DNA of 64,000 nt from Coffea arabica. Its lineage: Eukaryota > Streptophyta > Magnoliopsida > Gentianales > Rubiaceae. The first letter of the stretch is position 1; each line of letters starts with the position of its first letter. The position numbers were made by a program, and so were the translations under genes. The notes beneath the pieces were generated by a model that did no database searches, was not told the DNA's origin, and saw nothing but the letters and a program-made list of their open reading frames with translations. Of this stretch, positions 34,859 to 45,800 are shown piece after piece. The stretch lies in the NCBI RefSeq assembly GCF_036785885.1, contig NC_092323.1:22080501-22144500 (forward strand), read 5' to 3'.

Positions 34859-35915
34859 CAGGGGCGGAGCTACGTGTAATTAACTTTTAAAAATATCCTT
34901 CAAGTAGTATGGAATTTCATCTAAGCTCCAAGACTTGCCCCCCTTCCCTGCGGGAAATAATAGAAATGGGGGCAAACAGATAAACCAAATCTAAGTTGAA
35001 AATCAAGTGTTTTATTCTTTATATAACATTAACAAAGTCAAATTTATTGTATTTGATTTTCCAAACGTCAGAAGAGAGCGATTATCTTTCCTAATTTTTA
35101 GAATTATCTTTCTAAAATCTAGGAGAAAAACAAGGAATAACTAAAATGTGAGAAGGAAAAAAAAGGAATCTTTTAGAATTATCTTTCCAATATTTCGGAG
35201 AAAACAAGGAATAAATAAAAAGTGGGGAGTAAAAAAAAGGAACCTATTAAACTTCTGACTCTGGTTAAAGCTATCGATAAATAGAAAACTTTATAATTAG
35301 TCAATCATCTAAAAATATTTACTGAACATCTCATTAGAACAACAGAACTTCTTCGAGAATATCTCCATCAAACAATCTATGTGGTGGATTCTGAAGCAAC
35401 AAGTGCAATATTCTATGTATCAATTTCTTTCACAATCAAACAGGTTAGTAATATCTCACACTCGGTTTTTGTGTAATATTTCCATATTTTTTGAGACAAT
35501 ACAGGTGCTATTGTCGTTAGTTTTATTGTATTTCGTGAGGCTTTAAATTTTTGTGTTGACCTACTATTTATCTTTGAAAAAGAAAACATATTTTAATTAT
35601 GTGTAACTTTTAATATTCAATCAAACAGTACATGAATTATATTTTTATGATTTGTATGAATCATATTATTTATGGGTACTCATCGACGACAATGATGAGT
35701 TTTTATGTATTAATCCTAAAGTAGTAGTTCTATTGTTATTGCAAGAATTGGATAAAATATTGTACTTAGTGTTATTATTTTTTTAAGTTCATAACTTTGC
35801 CAATTATCTTTAATATATTGCATGCTCTATTATTTAATTTTATTGTTAATAATTATTTTAAAAACAATTAATGTACAAAATTTGCTCCCTAACCCAAATC
35901 CAAACTCCGCTACTC
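34859..35915. mobile_element. hAT-like element, non-coding, 1057 bp
   Basis: The left end is CAGGGGCGGAGCTACG. The right end, inverted, is GAGTAGCGGAGTTTG, sharing CGGAG and most flanking bases. It is flanked by the perfect 8-bp duplication AGATGAGA (34851-34858 and 35916-35923). No transposase is encoded. The right 400 bases recur at 44502-44905 after NLR-C, where the left end is missing. Confidence 0.8.
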
Positions 35916-36123
35916 AGATGAGAATCGTACAAATGTAAGCCTTTGATGAGTCGAGTTTGGAACATAAAGTAAGATTCTTTCCTAGTATTAGCTTTAGGCC
36001 CGCCTAAGCCCAACTAGGACCAAATTAATGGTAAATGAGCCGGGCTAGGCCACAATAAGTGGCAACTGACTGACTAGGATTACGTGTGGTAAGATGAGAC
36101 TATAAATGATGGTTGAGTAAAGA
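35916..36123 (+). repeat. NLR 3' flank block C, copy at NLR-B
   Basis: Right flank of the hAT-like element. It matches 44910-45113 (AGAATCGTACAAATG, CCCAACTAGGACCAAATTAA, GAGCCGGGCTAGGCCACAAT) up to GAGTAAAGAT, where the LINE fragment starts here. Confidence 0.7.
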
Positions 36124-36545
36124 TGGCTCGGGCTGTCCTGTTAGGGCTTCAGCTAGGGCGCTACTTAGGGATTTCTTAGTTGTTTGTTGAATCCGATTGC
36201 TTGGTCTTAATCAATTGTTTAAAGGGGGTTTGGAGGGCCCCCGCGGTGATTCGGCCAGTTGTTCGTGCTGTTTGGCTGGTTACCTTTGCTGGCCATCAGT
36301 TTGGTCATTGCTACCGAGAGGGGAACATGGTGGCGGATTCGCTCACAACGTTTGGGGTGGAGTGTGGCTTTCGTTCTATTTTCACTTCAGCGTCTCAGTT
36401 GCCCCTGCGCTCCAGGGGGCTCTTATCTTTGGACGTGCAGAATTTCTATAGTTTTCGTTTTTCTCTTAGGATGTAGGGATCTGGTTGGTTCCTTGGCGTT
36501 GTGCTCTGGTTTTGATGAATAAAAAGGTTTGTTTTCTTTAAAATA
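36124..36545 (+). mobile_element. 5'-truncated LINE fragment (RNase H-like domain)
   Basis: The frame around 36124-36474 reads ARAVLLGLQLG, then a stop at 36177-36179, then FVESDCLVLINCLKGVW and HCYREGNMVADSLTTFG. These are hallmarks of the C-terminal RNase H domain of plant non-LTR retrotransposons (VESD, H..REGN..AD). It ends in a 3' UTR with AATAAAAAGG and an (AT)n tail. Upstream sequence leaves the NLR flank homology abruptly at 36124, as expected for 5' truncation. Confidence 0.7.
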
Positions 36546-36567
36546 TATATATATATATATATTTATT

Positions 36568-38841
36568 TATTTATTGATAAAAATGTACATTAAATGTGGG
36601 CATGGTAGTAGATTGGTAAACTAACTACCCTCTTGCAAAGGGAACAAGTTCATAATCTAGGACGATCACAAAAAAAAAAAAAAAGACCTTATCTTATAGA
36701 ATAGAGGGAATAACTATTTATTGCTTTAGTATTATAATAACTCCCTGCGTTCCACTTTAATAGTTATACTTTCTATTTTTATCCGTTTTAAATTGTAATC
36801 CACTTTCTAACTGATGAATATAATTAACTTTTAACTTCTTTAGAATACCTTTATATAATGTACTTTGTTATCAGTGAGTCTAATCTATCTTATTCAATAA
36901 TTACTCTAATTCATGCCTTAAATAGTACAACTTTCATTAATATTATTGTTGTAATTAATATAAAAATATAATGATTGATCATACTCCTAATATTAACGTA
37001 AGGACATTAATAAAGTTACTCTTTCAATAATTGTTTTAGTATTATAACTATTTTGCAATCTTTGTAGATATTATTGAAAATGAACAGCACGTATTATAAA
37101 TCATTTACTGCTTTAGTGTCTGGATTTGCCTCGAATTCGTTTCTATGCGGTGTAAAAATGTCCATTACCTGGGAATGCAACTTGGCCGACAGTTGGCAAA
37201 AGTTCCCTCCCCAGGGTAGGGACCTGAGGTTGCAACAAGAAAAGAACAAGTCTGGTCCCAGAGTGAATGGAAGATACAATCATGAAGATAAAATATTTCT
37301 TGATACATTTTCAATATTTTTTAATTATATATATATATATATTTTATATATTAAATCAGGCAAGTTGCCCAACTGGAGCCAGCAGGGATACCTCCTTGGA
37401 ATAATGATAAAATATGATAGAAGCAAACACCAGAATATGTCTTTCATGTTGCATCCGTCTCGCTAGTATAGGCTAACTTCTAGTTTTCTATATAGACTAA
37501 AAATTGTAAGCTAACTTATAATTAGTGCAATCATTTTTGCTTACTAATTTCCTCATATTTCCTTTGGCTAATACTAGTTTTGGTGTTGTATTGAATCTAT
37601 TGATTACTCCCCTACCGCCTAAAGTCTCCACCAGTAGAAGAAGAAGCTGCAACAAGGAAAGAAGAAAGAGTCTCGCCCACAATATTTGACTAAGTTTAGT
37701 CAAGGTACAAATCCGAAGGGGTAAAATATGCTGAGGAGTGTTATTTTGATGGTAAATTATTTCAGATAATATTTCACTTGTATTATAAACATATCTTTTA
37801 ATTTATTTTTTTATATTTTTAATCATCTTTTTATTTCATATATATCAAATCACAAAAATTATTATAATTATTATTTTAAATAATATTTCAAATAATACTC
37901 TATAATCATAAAACTTTCTTATTATTTGAAAACCCCTATAGAACCTCATTGTGTTTTGGACTAATTTAAAAAATATTTTATCTTCGTTTTTCAATCACTT
38001 TCTTGATACATTTTTCAATCATTTTTTGATTTTACATATATTAAATCATAATAGTGTACAGTATATGTTTTATAAAAAAAATTCAAAAAAGTTAGACCAA
38101 CACCTGGCAATCAACCAATGGGTTTATGCAGTCAGGAAGAAATAATCGTGCAAGGAAAAAGAAGAACAGAAAATGCACCTCTTTAGATTCTCGTTAGTCT
38201 CCCAAATTTTGGACATATGAAAAATTTTGGCTGTAGACTTTTTTTTTTTTGTGGGATTTGTTAAAGAAGGACATTCCAAAATATTCGTTTTAAACTGATC
38301 CAAAATGATTGAATTTCTGAAACGTTTGATCGATTTAGTGAAGTAAATAGATTCCGAAAGGTAGGAACTAGGATCTGTCAGGTGAGTTTTGTGTGGATTT
38401 TTAACAAATGTTACCTTAATATGTCTAGAGTTTTAGGTGCCCTCAAACTTCTAATTGAGTTGGCATTGGCAAGGATAATGATGGTATTGATGAAAAAATA
38501 GTTCAAGATATTAATATAATATGAGCAGTTTTGACTGTAGTGTTTGCATTCTGGTAAAAATTATTTACAGTTTTTGTAGGTATCGAAAATGAACAGCAAG
38601 TATTACGAAACATTTACTGCTTTAGCATCTAGACTTGGAAACGCACTTCGGCCGAAAGTAGACAAAAGCTGACTCCTTTAGGCCCCAGGAAAGGGCCCCT
38701 ATTGTATCCACAAGGCCAGGAAAATTAGGAGTCTTGCCGACAACATTTGACCATTTTCATATCATGAGAAAGTTGTAAACCTTGAACTAATGTTTTATTC
38801 AAGATACAAATTTGATCTCAGAGTGAATAGAAGATACAATA
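36568..38841 (+). repeat. NLR upstream block A, copy at NLR-C (promoter side)
   Basis: Matches 27797-29626. An extra segment at about 36630-36790 includes ACTCCCTGCGTTCCACTTTA, which resembles the end of Stowaway-type (Tc1/mariner) MITEs. Another insertion-like stretch at about 37735-38140 is AT-rich and absent from the NLR-B copy. An (AT)n run lies at 37325-37343. The last 440 bases before the ATG are well conserved and should include the core promoter and leader. Confidence 0.7.
37686..37703. promoter_or_regulatory. Inverted W-box pair upstream of NLR-C
   Basis: Same 18 bases as at 28741 (TTGACTAAGTTTAGTCAA), 1156 bases before the start codon of the intact gene. A further TTGACC lies near 38747, about 95 bases before the ATG. 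Candidate WRKY sites; binding is inferred. Confidence 0.45.
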
Positions 38842-41800
38842 ATGGAGATATCCTGCAGCAGTAGCCGTAGTTGCTTCGAGCTCGCTCTAGACTATCTTCG
38901 CTGCTTGCATGATACCACCAAAGGGTGCGGGTATCGTATCTCGAAGCTGGAGATGGGGGTGAGACTATTACAAAGCTTTGATCTGTATCTGACAAAGTGT
39001 AGGAGGCGGAGGAGGAACCATGAAACCTGTTTGGACCAAGATGAGGAGGAGAAGGATGTTACGTCTTCCAGAATTCAAGATCTGATTATCAGGAGAATGC
39101 AAAATCTTGAATTTGCTTGCAGCGGATCGCCTGATTCGACTCGCATTGCAAGTGAGCTCACCATGTTTCTGAAAGCAATCAAGTTGTTTTTCGAAACAGA
39201 TATCAACGAATCATGCATCAACTATCTGCTGGACTGTTATTGGCTGCGAGATCCAGAGCTAGTTATTGATTTCATCGATTCTGTTTCCGAGAATCTGAAG
39301 GAAATTAACAATTTCAATTTCAAACGCCTTGACGAGCAGCTAATGTTCTTGAAGAGTTTCATTCGCTTTGCTATGCTTCGCGGTGTCGAGGGTCAGCAAT
39401 TGATAGATCTCTTGATTCATACTGAAGTGGCGTCTATCAACGCATTACGCCTGGCTTCTATATGGTTGTCTGAGGGTATCAGATATAATGATCCTGAAGC
39501 AAAAGTTCAAATTTCACGGCTAATAAGTGAGAAGATTAATCCCACTGAGCCCCAAGTCCTAGAAACTTACATCCATGTCTTGACTGCTTCAAAGTTATCA
39601 ATATCATCAGACACTTCAGCTCTGGAGAAGAGTAAGCAAACAGTAGCTGACTTTATGGATCGTCTCGTTCAGAATACTGCGGAGCTACTACAACCTTGTA
39701 CCAGTACTCCAGTCCCGATTATGAATCAAATGCTCAAAATTGTTCAGGGGCTAAGATTCCTGACAATCCTTCTTGGTGATCAGGAGAAGTTCAAAGAGCT
39801 ATGGCATGAAATGAAGAATATTATTGGAGTTGTGGCCTGTGATGCAGCGGTTGTAATTTTCTCTCTTTCTGTGAATCAAATCGAAGAAGGCTTGGCCAAG
39901 GAAACCGATCTTGCTCTTTTTCATTTGCTCAAAGTGCTCAAGCTTATCAGGGCAGAATTTACACAGGTCTATCCACTAACATCAGTATCGGGATTTGGTT
40001 TTCCTAGGACCAATGAATTGGGCTCTATTGATTTTTTCCTAACAAATCTGAAGGAACTGGCAAGGCATGATGAAATTAATGATTCAATCGCTTCCCCAGT
40101 GGATAAAATCCAGACAATCCAGAAAGATTTTGAATTTTTAAGATCTTTCTTGGAGAAAATCAAGGAGCAGCGCAATCAGAACGAAAAACTTCAAGTTTTC
40201 TGGAGTCATGTTATGGAGATTGCATATAAAGCAGAGTTTGTGATTGACTCGACACTTGTTGGTGATAGACGTGAATATTGTTTGGATGATGTTGCCAGAG
40301 ACATCAATGTTCTGAAGATTGAGGCTCAAGAGATCTATGATAGCATAAGCTATGTTGGTGAAACCACCAAGGGAGTTACCAAGACTTTCACTCGCGTGCC
40401 GTCACAAGTTACTGTCGCCACGTACAATGAAGATCTGGTGCCTCTCGACGACGAGGTGAAAACTATCACTGATAGTCTTACAAGAGGAGGATCAAGGCAG
40501 TTGGATGTTGTTTCCATCGTGGGTATGCCTGGGATTGGTAAGACCACATTAGCCAATATAGTTTACAATTCTCCATCAGTAATGTTGCATTTCAATCTTC
40601 GTGCTTGGTGCACTGTTTCTCAAGCATATGGTATGCACAACATGTTAGTTCAGCTATTGGGTAGTATTGATTCTGAGAAACTTGAACAATATGAAAAGAT
40701 GGATGAAAATGATTTGGCTGTAAAGCTAAAACAAGTTTTGTTGAGAAATAAGTATCTCTTGGTTTTGGATGATTTGTGGGACACTAAGGCTTGGTATTTG
40801 TTGGAGAGATCATTGCTCAATGATGCCAATGGAAGCAGGATTCTCATCACGAGCAGATTGCAGAATTTGTCTCTGCAATTCGAACCTCATAGCAGGGTTC
40901 ACCATCTCCGCCGGCTTACCGACGAAGAGAGTTGGAATTTGCTGCAAAAAAAGCTATTTGGCAAAGAAGGTTGTCCTCCAAGACTAAGTGGAGTTGCATC
41001 TCAAATAGCAAAATCTTGTAGGGGCTTACCTCTCACAATTGTCCTTGTTGCTGGAATTCTTGCTAGTACTGCAAAGGACTGCTGGGAAGAAGTTGCAAAG
41101 AGTCTAACTTCCAGTATTGTCCTTGATGAAGAATACTGCATGAAGACGCTTGAGTTGAGTTACAATCATTTACCGGATGATTTGAAGCCATGCCTTCTTT
41201 ACTTTGGTGCATTTCAAGAAGATAAAAATGTTCCTGTCCGAAAGTTGTTATGGCTCTGGATCTCTGAAGGCTTCATGCGGAAGACTGAAGAAAAGAGCTT
41301 AAAGGATGTGGCAGATGACTATTTGAAGGATCTGGTTGATAGAAGTTTAGTCATGGTTTCCGAACAAAGAACTATGGGTGGTGCCAAAGCCTGCCGACTT
41401 CACGATTTGGTACATGAGTTTTGTGTGAAAAAAGCCAAAGAAGAAAACTTTCTACATGTTTTGCATAGTCAGAATGGTCCTTTTGTTCTTACTAGCCCAA
41501 GCAACCTCCACCGAGTTTGTAATCCAATGAATGGGGAGTTAATGCTAGAATTTTCCAATGTACGCAGTTTGTTATTGTTTAAGGGGGATGATTTGGGGTT
41601 TTGGTTACCTGAACTTCTAAGAGTGTTGGATTTGGGGGAATTGGAGTTTGTTGCACATTTTCCAATGGAAGTATTTTCGCTTGCTCACTTGAGATACTTG
41701 GCTCTTCGTACTAGAAAAGTAAATTTCATCCCAGCTGCAATAGCTAACCTCTCAAGGTTACAAACTTTTCTGCTACGAGGAAACAAAGCTGATTGTTTGT

Positions 41801-42558
41801 TACCCAATACTATCTGGAACATTAAGACATTGAGGCATCTATGGACTCCAGATTCCACTTTGGGTTTTATTTTTCCTGTTGAAAATCTTGAAGTATCCCC
41901 AGGTTTAGATCATTTAGACAGTTTAAGCCTTGCCATTGATCCCTCCTCTCAAAGCTTGCAAAAGATACTGACAAAGTTACCAAACATCCGCAGGCTAAGA
42001 TGTACGATGACGGAATCAAGAGAAGAACCTACGGGAACTGGCGATGGGATTTTCGTGTTTGACTGTTTGAGTCAACTAGAATCACTTACTCTGTGTTTCT
42101 GTCATGGATATAGATTTAAATTCCCATTGAATTTGAAGAAGTTGACACTCCTAGCGACTGATCCGCCATGGAGTGAAATCTCAACAATTGGAAAGTTGCC
42201 CAAGCTTGAAGTGCTTAAATTACTCTCTTATTATTACAGCTCCCCTGGCGAAGAATGGGAAATGAAAGAAGAGGAGTTCCCTAAGCTCCGAGTCTTGAAA
42301 TTGTCACACTTGCGGGACTTTCGCAGGTGGACTGCATCTTCTGATAATTTTCCCCGTCTTGAGAAATTGGTTGTGCACGATTGTGAGAATTTGGAAGAGG
42401 TGCCTTCCTGTTTAGGGGAATGTCTGACTCTTGAAATGATTGAGGTGAAACGATGTCGCCAGTCTGTTGTAAGTTCAGTGAAGCAAATTCAACAAGAACA
42501 GATAGATATGGGAAATGAAGTGCTAAAGATCTTAATCGAAAAGTGTGTTGATACTTGA
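38842..42558 (+). CDS. NLR-C: full-length late blight R1-type CC-NB-ARC-LRR protein, 1238 aa
   Basis: Single-exon gene with no stop or frameshift, the only intact NLR here. Residues 1 to about 420 form the R1-type N-terminal region. About 425-480 is a coiled-coil/Rx-N-like segment (FEFLRSFLEKI; AEFVID at 464-469). NB-ARC follows: P-loop GMPGIGKT 561-568, kinase-2 YLLVLDDLWD from 638, GLPLT 728-732, CLLYFGAF near 783, and an LHDLVHEF MHD-like motif at 853. The LRRs fill about 900-1200. Length fits the R1 family (about 1250-1300 aa). It should act in the cytoplasm as an ADP/ATP-switched effector receptor. The start is set by conservation of MEISCSSSRSCFEL with NLR-B. The end is unusual: a 4-base change around GATACTTGATGC creates an early TGA, so the acidic tail seen in the other copies is missing. 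The pathogen recognised is unknown. Confidence 0.93.
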   Translation: MEISCSSSRSCFELALDYLRCLHDTTKGCGYRISKLEMGVRLLQSFDLYLTKCRRRRRNHETCLDQDEEEKDVTSSRIQDLIIRRMQNLEFACSGSPDSTRIASELTMFLKAIKLFFETDINESCINYLLDCYWLRDPELVIDFIDSVSENLKEINNFNFKRLDEQLMFLKSFIRFAMLRGVEGQQLIDLLIHTEVASINALRLASIWLSEGIRYNDPEAKVQISRLISEKINPTEPQVLETYIHVLTASKLSISSDTSALEKSKQTVADFMDRLVQNTAELLQPCTSTPVPIMNQMLKIVQGLRFLTILLGDQEKFKELWHEMKNIIGVVACDAAVVIFSLSVNQIEEGLAKETDLALFHLLKVLKLIRAEFTQVYPLTSVSGFGFPRTNELGSIDFFLTNLKELARHDEINDSIASPVDKIQTIQKDFEFLRSFLEKIKEQRNQNEKLQVFWSHVMEIAYKAEFVIDSTLVGDRREYCLDDVARDINVLKIEAQEIYDSISYVGETTKGVTKTFTRVPSQVTVATYNEDLVPLDDEVKTITDSLTRGGSRQLDVVSIVGMPGIGKTTLANIVYNSPSVMLHFNLRAWCTVSQAYGMHNMLVQLLGSIDSEKLEQYEKMDENDLAVKLKQVLLRNKYLLVLDDLWDTKAWYLLERSLLNDANGSRILITSRLQNLSLQFEPHSRVHHLRRLTDEESWNLLQKKLFGKEGCPPRLSGVASQIAKSCRGLPLTIVLVAGILASTAKDCWEEVAKSLTSSIVLDEEYCMKTLELSYNHLPDDLKPCLLYFGAFQEDKNVPVRKLLWLWISEGFMRKTEEKSLKDVADDYLKDLVDRSLVMVSEQRTMGGAKACRLHDLVHEFCVKKAKEENFLHVLHSQNGPFVLTSPSNLHRVCNPMNGELMLEFSNVRSLLLFKGDDLGFWLPELLRVLDLGELEFVAHFPMEVFSLAHLRYLALRTRKVNFIPAAIANLSRLQTFLLRGNKADCLLPNTIWNIKTLRHLWTPDSTLGFIFPVENLEVSPGLDHLDSLSLAIDPSSQSLQKILTKLPNIRRLRCTMTESREEPTGTGDGIFVFDCLSQLESLTLCFCHGYRFKFPLNLKKLTLLATDPPWSEISTIGKLPKLEVLKLLSYYYSSPGEEWEMKEEEFPKLRVLKLSHLRDFRRWTASSDNFPRLEKLVVHDCENLEEVPSCLGECLTLEMIEVKRCRQSVVSSVKQIQQEQIDMGNEVLKILIEKCVDT

Positions 42559-42589
42559 TGCACGGAATTCCGGAAAAGAAGAAGAAGCC

Positions 42590-42611
42590 TTTTTTTTTTT
42601 TTTTTTTTTTT
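42590..42611 (+). repeat. T22 homopolymer after NLR-C
   Basis: Twenty-two T residues directly after the relic GAAGAAGAAG tail codons. The NLR 3' UTR homology stops here, so something joined or inserted at this point (for example the poly-A end of a minus-strand retroposon). Confidence 0.5.
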
Positions 42612-42613
42612 GC

Positions 42614-43640
42614 ATTTACCTTTTCTAAAGCTAACATCTTTACTAATCAAAGTATATTTTTAGGCAAAACGACTTTGTACATTCCAACTTATCTTTTTTC
42701 TTTCATGATTTTTTTCAACCATGTTTTGGTGAAAATAATTACATTTTTATATTCCATTTTATGTTTTGGTGAATATTACGGAAGCAACTTTTAGAAGATT
42801 ACATAAAATAGGGACACTCACTAGTGTGATTATTGTTGTTTCTCAGATATAATTGTCTATGTTGATATTTGAAAAAGGGTAAAAAGAACGAGTGATATTA
42901 AAGAAAAAAACAGGCGCAACTTTTTCAAAATTCATATAAAGTGCAAATTCCAATACGCTGATTGAATACCGGTCGACATAATGCAAAGAAGAAATAAAAA
43001 AAAATCACTTTACATCCTGAATGCATCATTACCACTTAAAGTTCAGTAGAACCATGAGCATCTTGGCATCCATGTGCATGAACTTTACTTGTGATGAGGC
43101 TTTCACATCTGATATTAACTTTGGCAACTTGATCTTCTTTGTGCACTTCCTTTGCTGGAGGGGGTTTCTGGAGAATTAAGCAATTACGGAAATAGGGAGA
43201 ATCAATAAAACCAATGTAATGGGGATGAAAACTACAACTTAATGCTTGAATCTAATCCCTACTGACTGTTTTTAGGTCTAGTTATACAGATTGATAAAAC
43301 CATATAATGCAATCAAAATTTTTGGATTAAAGAAAAAATAAAGATAGAAAAGATGAAAAATGGTATTGATTAATTTTTTTAATTTGTCGATGTGTCTTGA
43401 TTGCTAAACTGAAAGCATTATATGGACAGAAATTGGAAACGAATGGAATTTTAAGGGGGAACGGGTCACTTGGTTAGTAAGATATATTAAGGATAGTAAT
43501 TAATACAAATTCAATAACTTAAAAAGAGTTAACTACTTGGTTGGTCTAGTAGTCTGGGGAGAACTTTTAAAATCTCTTCAAAAAAATAAAAAGAAATCGA
43601 AGTAGTTGTGGTTGTAATCACAGAAAACAAATTGATCCAC
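42614..43640. other. AT-rich spacer, no gene seen
   Basis: No supported ORF. The stretch at 43530-43585 (TTGGTTGGTCTAGTAGTCT) weakly resembles a SINE head. Confidence 0.45.
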
Positions 43641-43647
43641 TAGAGGG

Positions 43648-43738
43648 CGGGATTGGTTGGGTGGTACAGGGGAAAGTAATGTAAGTCATAGATCTTGAGT
43701 TCGAGACCTCTCACTTACCAAAAAAAAAAAAAAAAAAA
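43648..43738 (+). mobile_element. tRNA-derived SINE
   Basis: About 90 bases with an A-box-like GGATTGGTTGGGTGGTACA, a B-box-like GAGTTCGAGACC about 45 bases later, and a run of 19 A at the 3' end. This is the standard layout of a short plant SINE transcribed by RNA polymerase III. A clear target duplication was not found (CCACT occurs on both sides). Confidence 0.6.
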
Positions 43739-44090
43739 CCACTGATGATATATTCAATTAAAACTATCTTAACAACTTCTAATTGATTGGTTAGCATGAT
43801 ATTCTTAAAAAGCCAACCTTGAATTACGACTATAATTTAAGGTTAATATAGTAAATTCACAATAAAGGTTAAAAAAGTCATTTTACACAAACTCCTACAC
43901 TACACTACTGTTATACAAGGTGCAAATGAAAACTAAAGAAACAGGCAATGAGGCAAACGTTAGAAGTTAGAACGTGACAACTCGAGGGACCAAATTAGCA
44001 ATTGTACTTTAACCCCTAAGAAATTAACCCAGAGCGAGAATGTGACATAGTAAAACCATATTTTTACTGTTAACTTTACCATTTACCTTT
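43739..44090. other. AT-rich spacer, no gene seen
   Basis: Nothing recognised. Confidence 0.45.
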
Positions 44091-44470
44091 TTGTTCATAT
44101 GTTTACATAAACCCTAAACCTTAAACCTCTCTTCTCAAACTCCATTGCCTAATTTCGGGTAAGTTGCCTTTCTATATCTTGATTTACTTACCTTTTATGC
44201 AGATTTGTGGCTCACCTTCGTCAATTTTTTTTCTTTTGTCTTTTTGGGGTATTTTTTTAGGCAAAAATTTAAAATCTTATTGTGGGTATAATAGAATTGG
44301 AGGGAGAAAAGTTGAATTTTTTTGCTAAAATTGATGACAAAAGTTGGTTTGTCTAGGATTTGCCTTTAGCTGAACAAAACATTAGCTTTGCTTATGGTGG
44401 GAAATCTATCGATTTTGTTGGCTCTTTTCTTGGGATGTGCTTTTTTCGATTTTAGGGTTCTTAAGTCTTG
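44091..44470 (+). promoter_or_regulatory. Telo-box leader-like fragment
   Basis: AAACCCTAAACC (44109-44120) followed by TTAAACCTCTCTTCTCAAAC resembles the telo-box and pyrimidine-rich leader of plant housekeeping genes such as ribosomal proteins. GTAAGT at 44159 would make a 5'-UTR intron donor, and TTTGCCTTTAG near 44370 an acceptor. No coding exon follows. It may be a captured or orphaned promoter piece. Confidence 0.35.
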
Positions 44471-44479
44471 GGAAAAATA

Positions 44480-45113
44480 AAGATGCAAGTTCATTTATTT
44501 TCTCGTTAGTTTTATTGTATTTCGTGAGGCTTTAAATTTTTGTATTGACCCACTATTTATCTTTGAAAAAGAAAACATATTTTAATTATGTGTAACTTTT
44601 AATATTCAATCAAACAGTACATGAATTATATTTTTATGATTTGTATGAATCATATTATTTATGGGTACTCATCGACGACGATGATGAGTTTTTATGTATT
44701 AATCCTAAAGTAGTAATTCTATTGTTATTGCAAGAATTGGATAAAATATTGTACTTAGTGTTATTATTTTTTTAAGTTCATAACTTTGCCAATTACCTTT
44801 AATAGATTGCATGCTCTATTATTTAACTTTATCGTTAATAATTCTTTTAAAAACAATTAATGCACAAAATTTGCTCCCCAACCCAAGTCCAAACAAACTC
44901 CGCTACGGATAAGAATCGTACAAATGTTATATCTTTAATGGGTCGAGTTTGGGCCATAAAATAAGATTCTTCCCTTGTATTGGCTGTAGGCCCGTCAAAG
45001 CCCAACTAGGACCAAATTAATGGTAAATGAGCCGGGCTAGGCCACAATAAACGGCACCTGACGGACTTAGGATTACATGTGGTAAGGTGAAATTATAAAT
45101 GGTAGTTGAGTAA
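44480..45113 (+). repeat. NLR 3' flank block C, copy at NLR-C, with deleted hAT element
   Basis: GATGCAAGTTCATTTATTTTC joins directly at TCG to TTAGTTTTATTGTATTTCG. In the NLR-B flank these two pieces lie about 1.46 kb apart (34027-34051 and 35514 on). The left 655 bases of the hAT-like element and its left flank are therefore gone here, while its right 400 bases (44502-44905) and the flank to 45113 remain. Confidence 0.75.
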
Positions 45114-45556
45114 AGATATCATGAAACGATTTACAACCTTAATTTTTTTTATTTTTAATTTTTACGGAACAAGAAAAGAAAGGTCATTTTCAATCGAGAA
45201 TAAGTGAAGTATCACTGTTGATACTCTTAAAAAAAAGAAAAAAAAGAGTCATCTTCAATCAAAGCAATAATAATTACTTCTATCTTGTGCACAATATTAT
45301 GAAATTGATTATCAAAGAAAAGGGAAGGGATAAGGAAAAATAGAGGTGCTGCAACAGAAATTTGGCATGTTATTTCTTGTATTCTCATATTTTTTTAGTC
45401 AAGTATATAAGTACATTATTGAATGGGAAAAAAAAGTTGACATAACAGAAATTTGGTAGGTTGTTTCTTGTTATTCTCATATTGTTTTAGTCAAGTATAT
45501 AAGTACATTATTAGAAGAAAGGACAAATTGGGCAAGATGTTCGGAAAACTTTAGAG
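45114..45556. other. Spacer with a local direct doublet
   Basis: A sequence with ACAGAAATTTGG, TGTTATTTCTTG and AGTCAAGTATATAAGTACATTA occurs twice (about 45354-45420 and 45443-45512). No gene. Confidence 0.5.
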
Positions 45557-45800
45557 TTTTTTTTTTTTTAAATTGTTGGCAATCCCGTTACAGGGTTGGG
45601 ATGCAAATCCATTATTTTATTAATAGCAAAATAATTTTACAAAGCTCGAGGGGTGCCAAATCTGACCTCAGAATAACAAATAAAATAATAAATAAGAAGT
45701 ACTACTCTCTTACAATTTGTGAGCATACATGTGGATCTACCCTTCAGTCTAAATGTAGGGATGACCTAATAATAGAAGCAAGTTGTTGTATAAAATTGAA
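45557..45800 (-). mobile_element. Probable LINE 3' end, minus strand
   Basis: A poly-T run (about 45558-45569) on the plus strand, read as a poly-A tail on the minus strand, follows sequence with TATTAATAAAATAATGG and GCATCCCAACCCTGTAACGG, which looks like a LINE 3' UTR. Upstream of it in element orientation no clear protein motif remains. Tentative. Confidence 0.35.
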
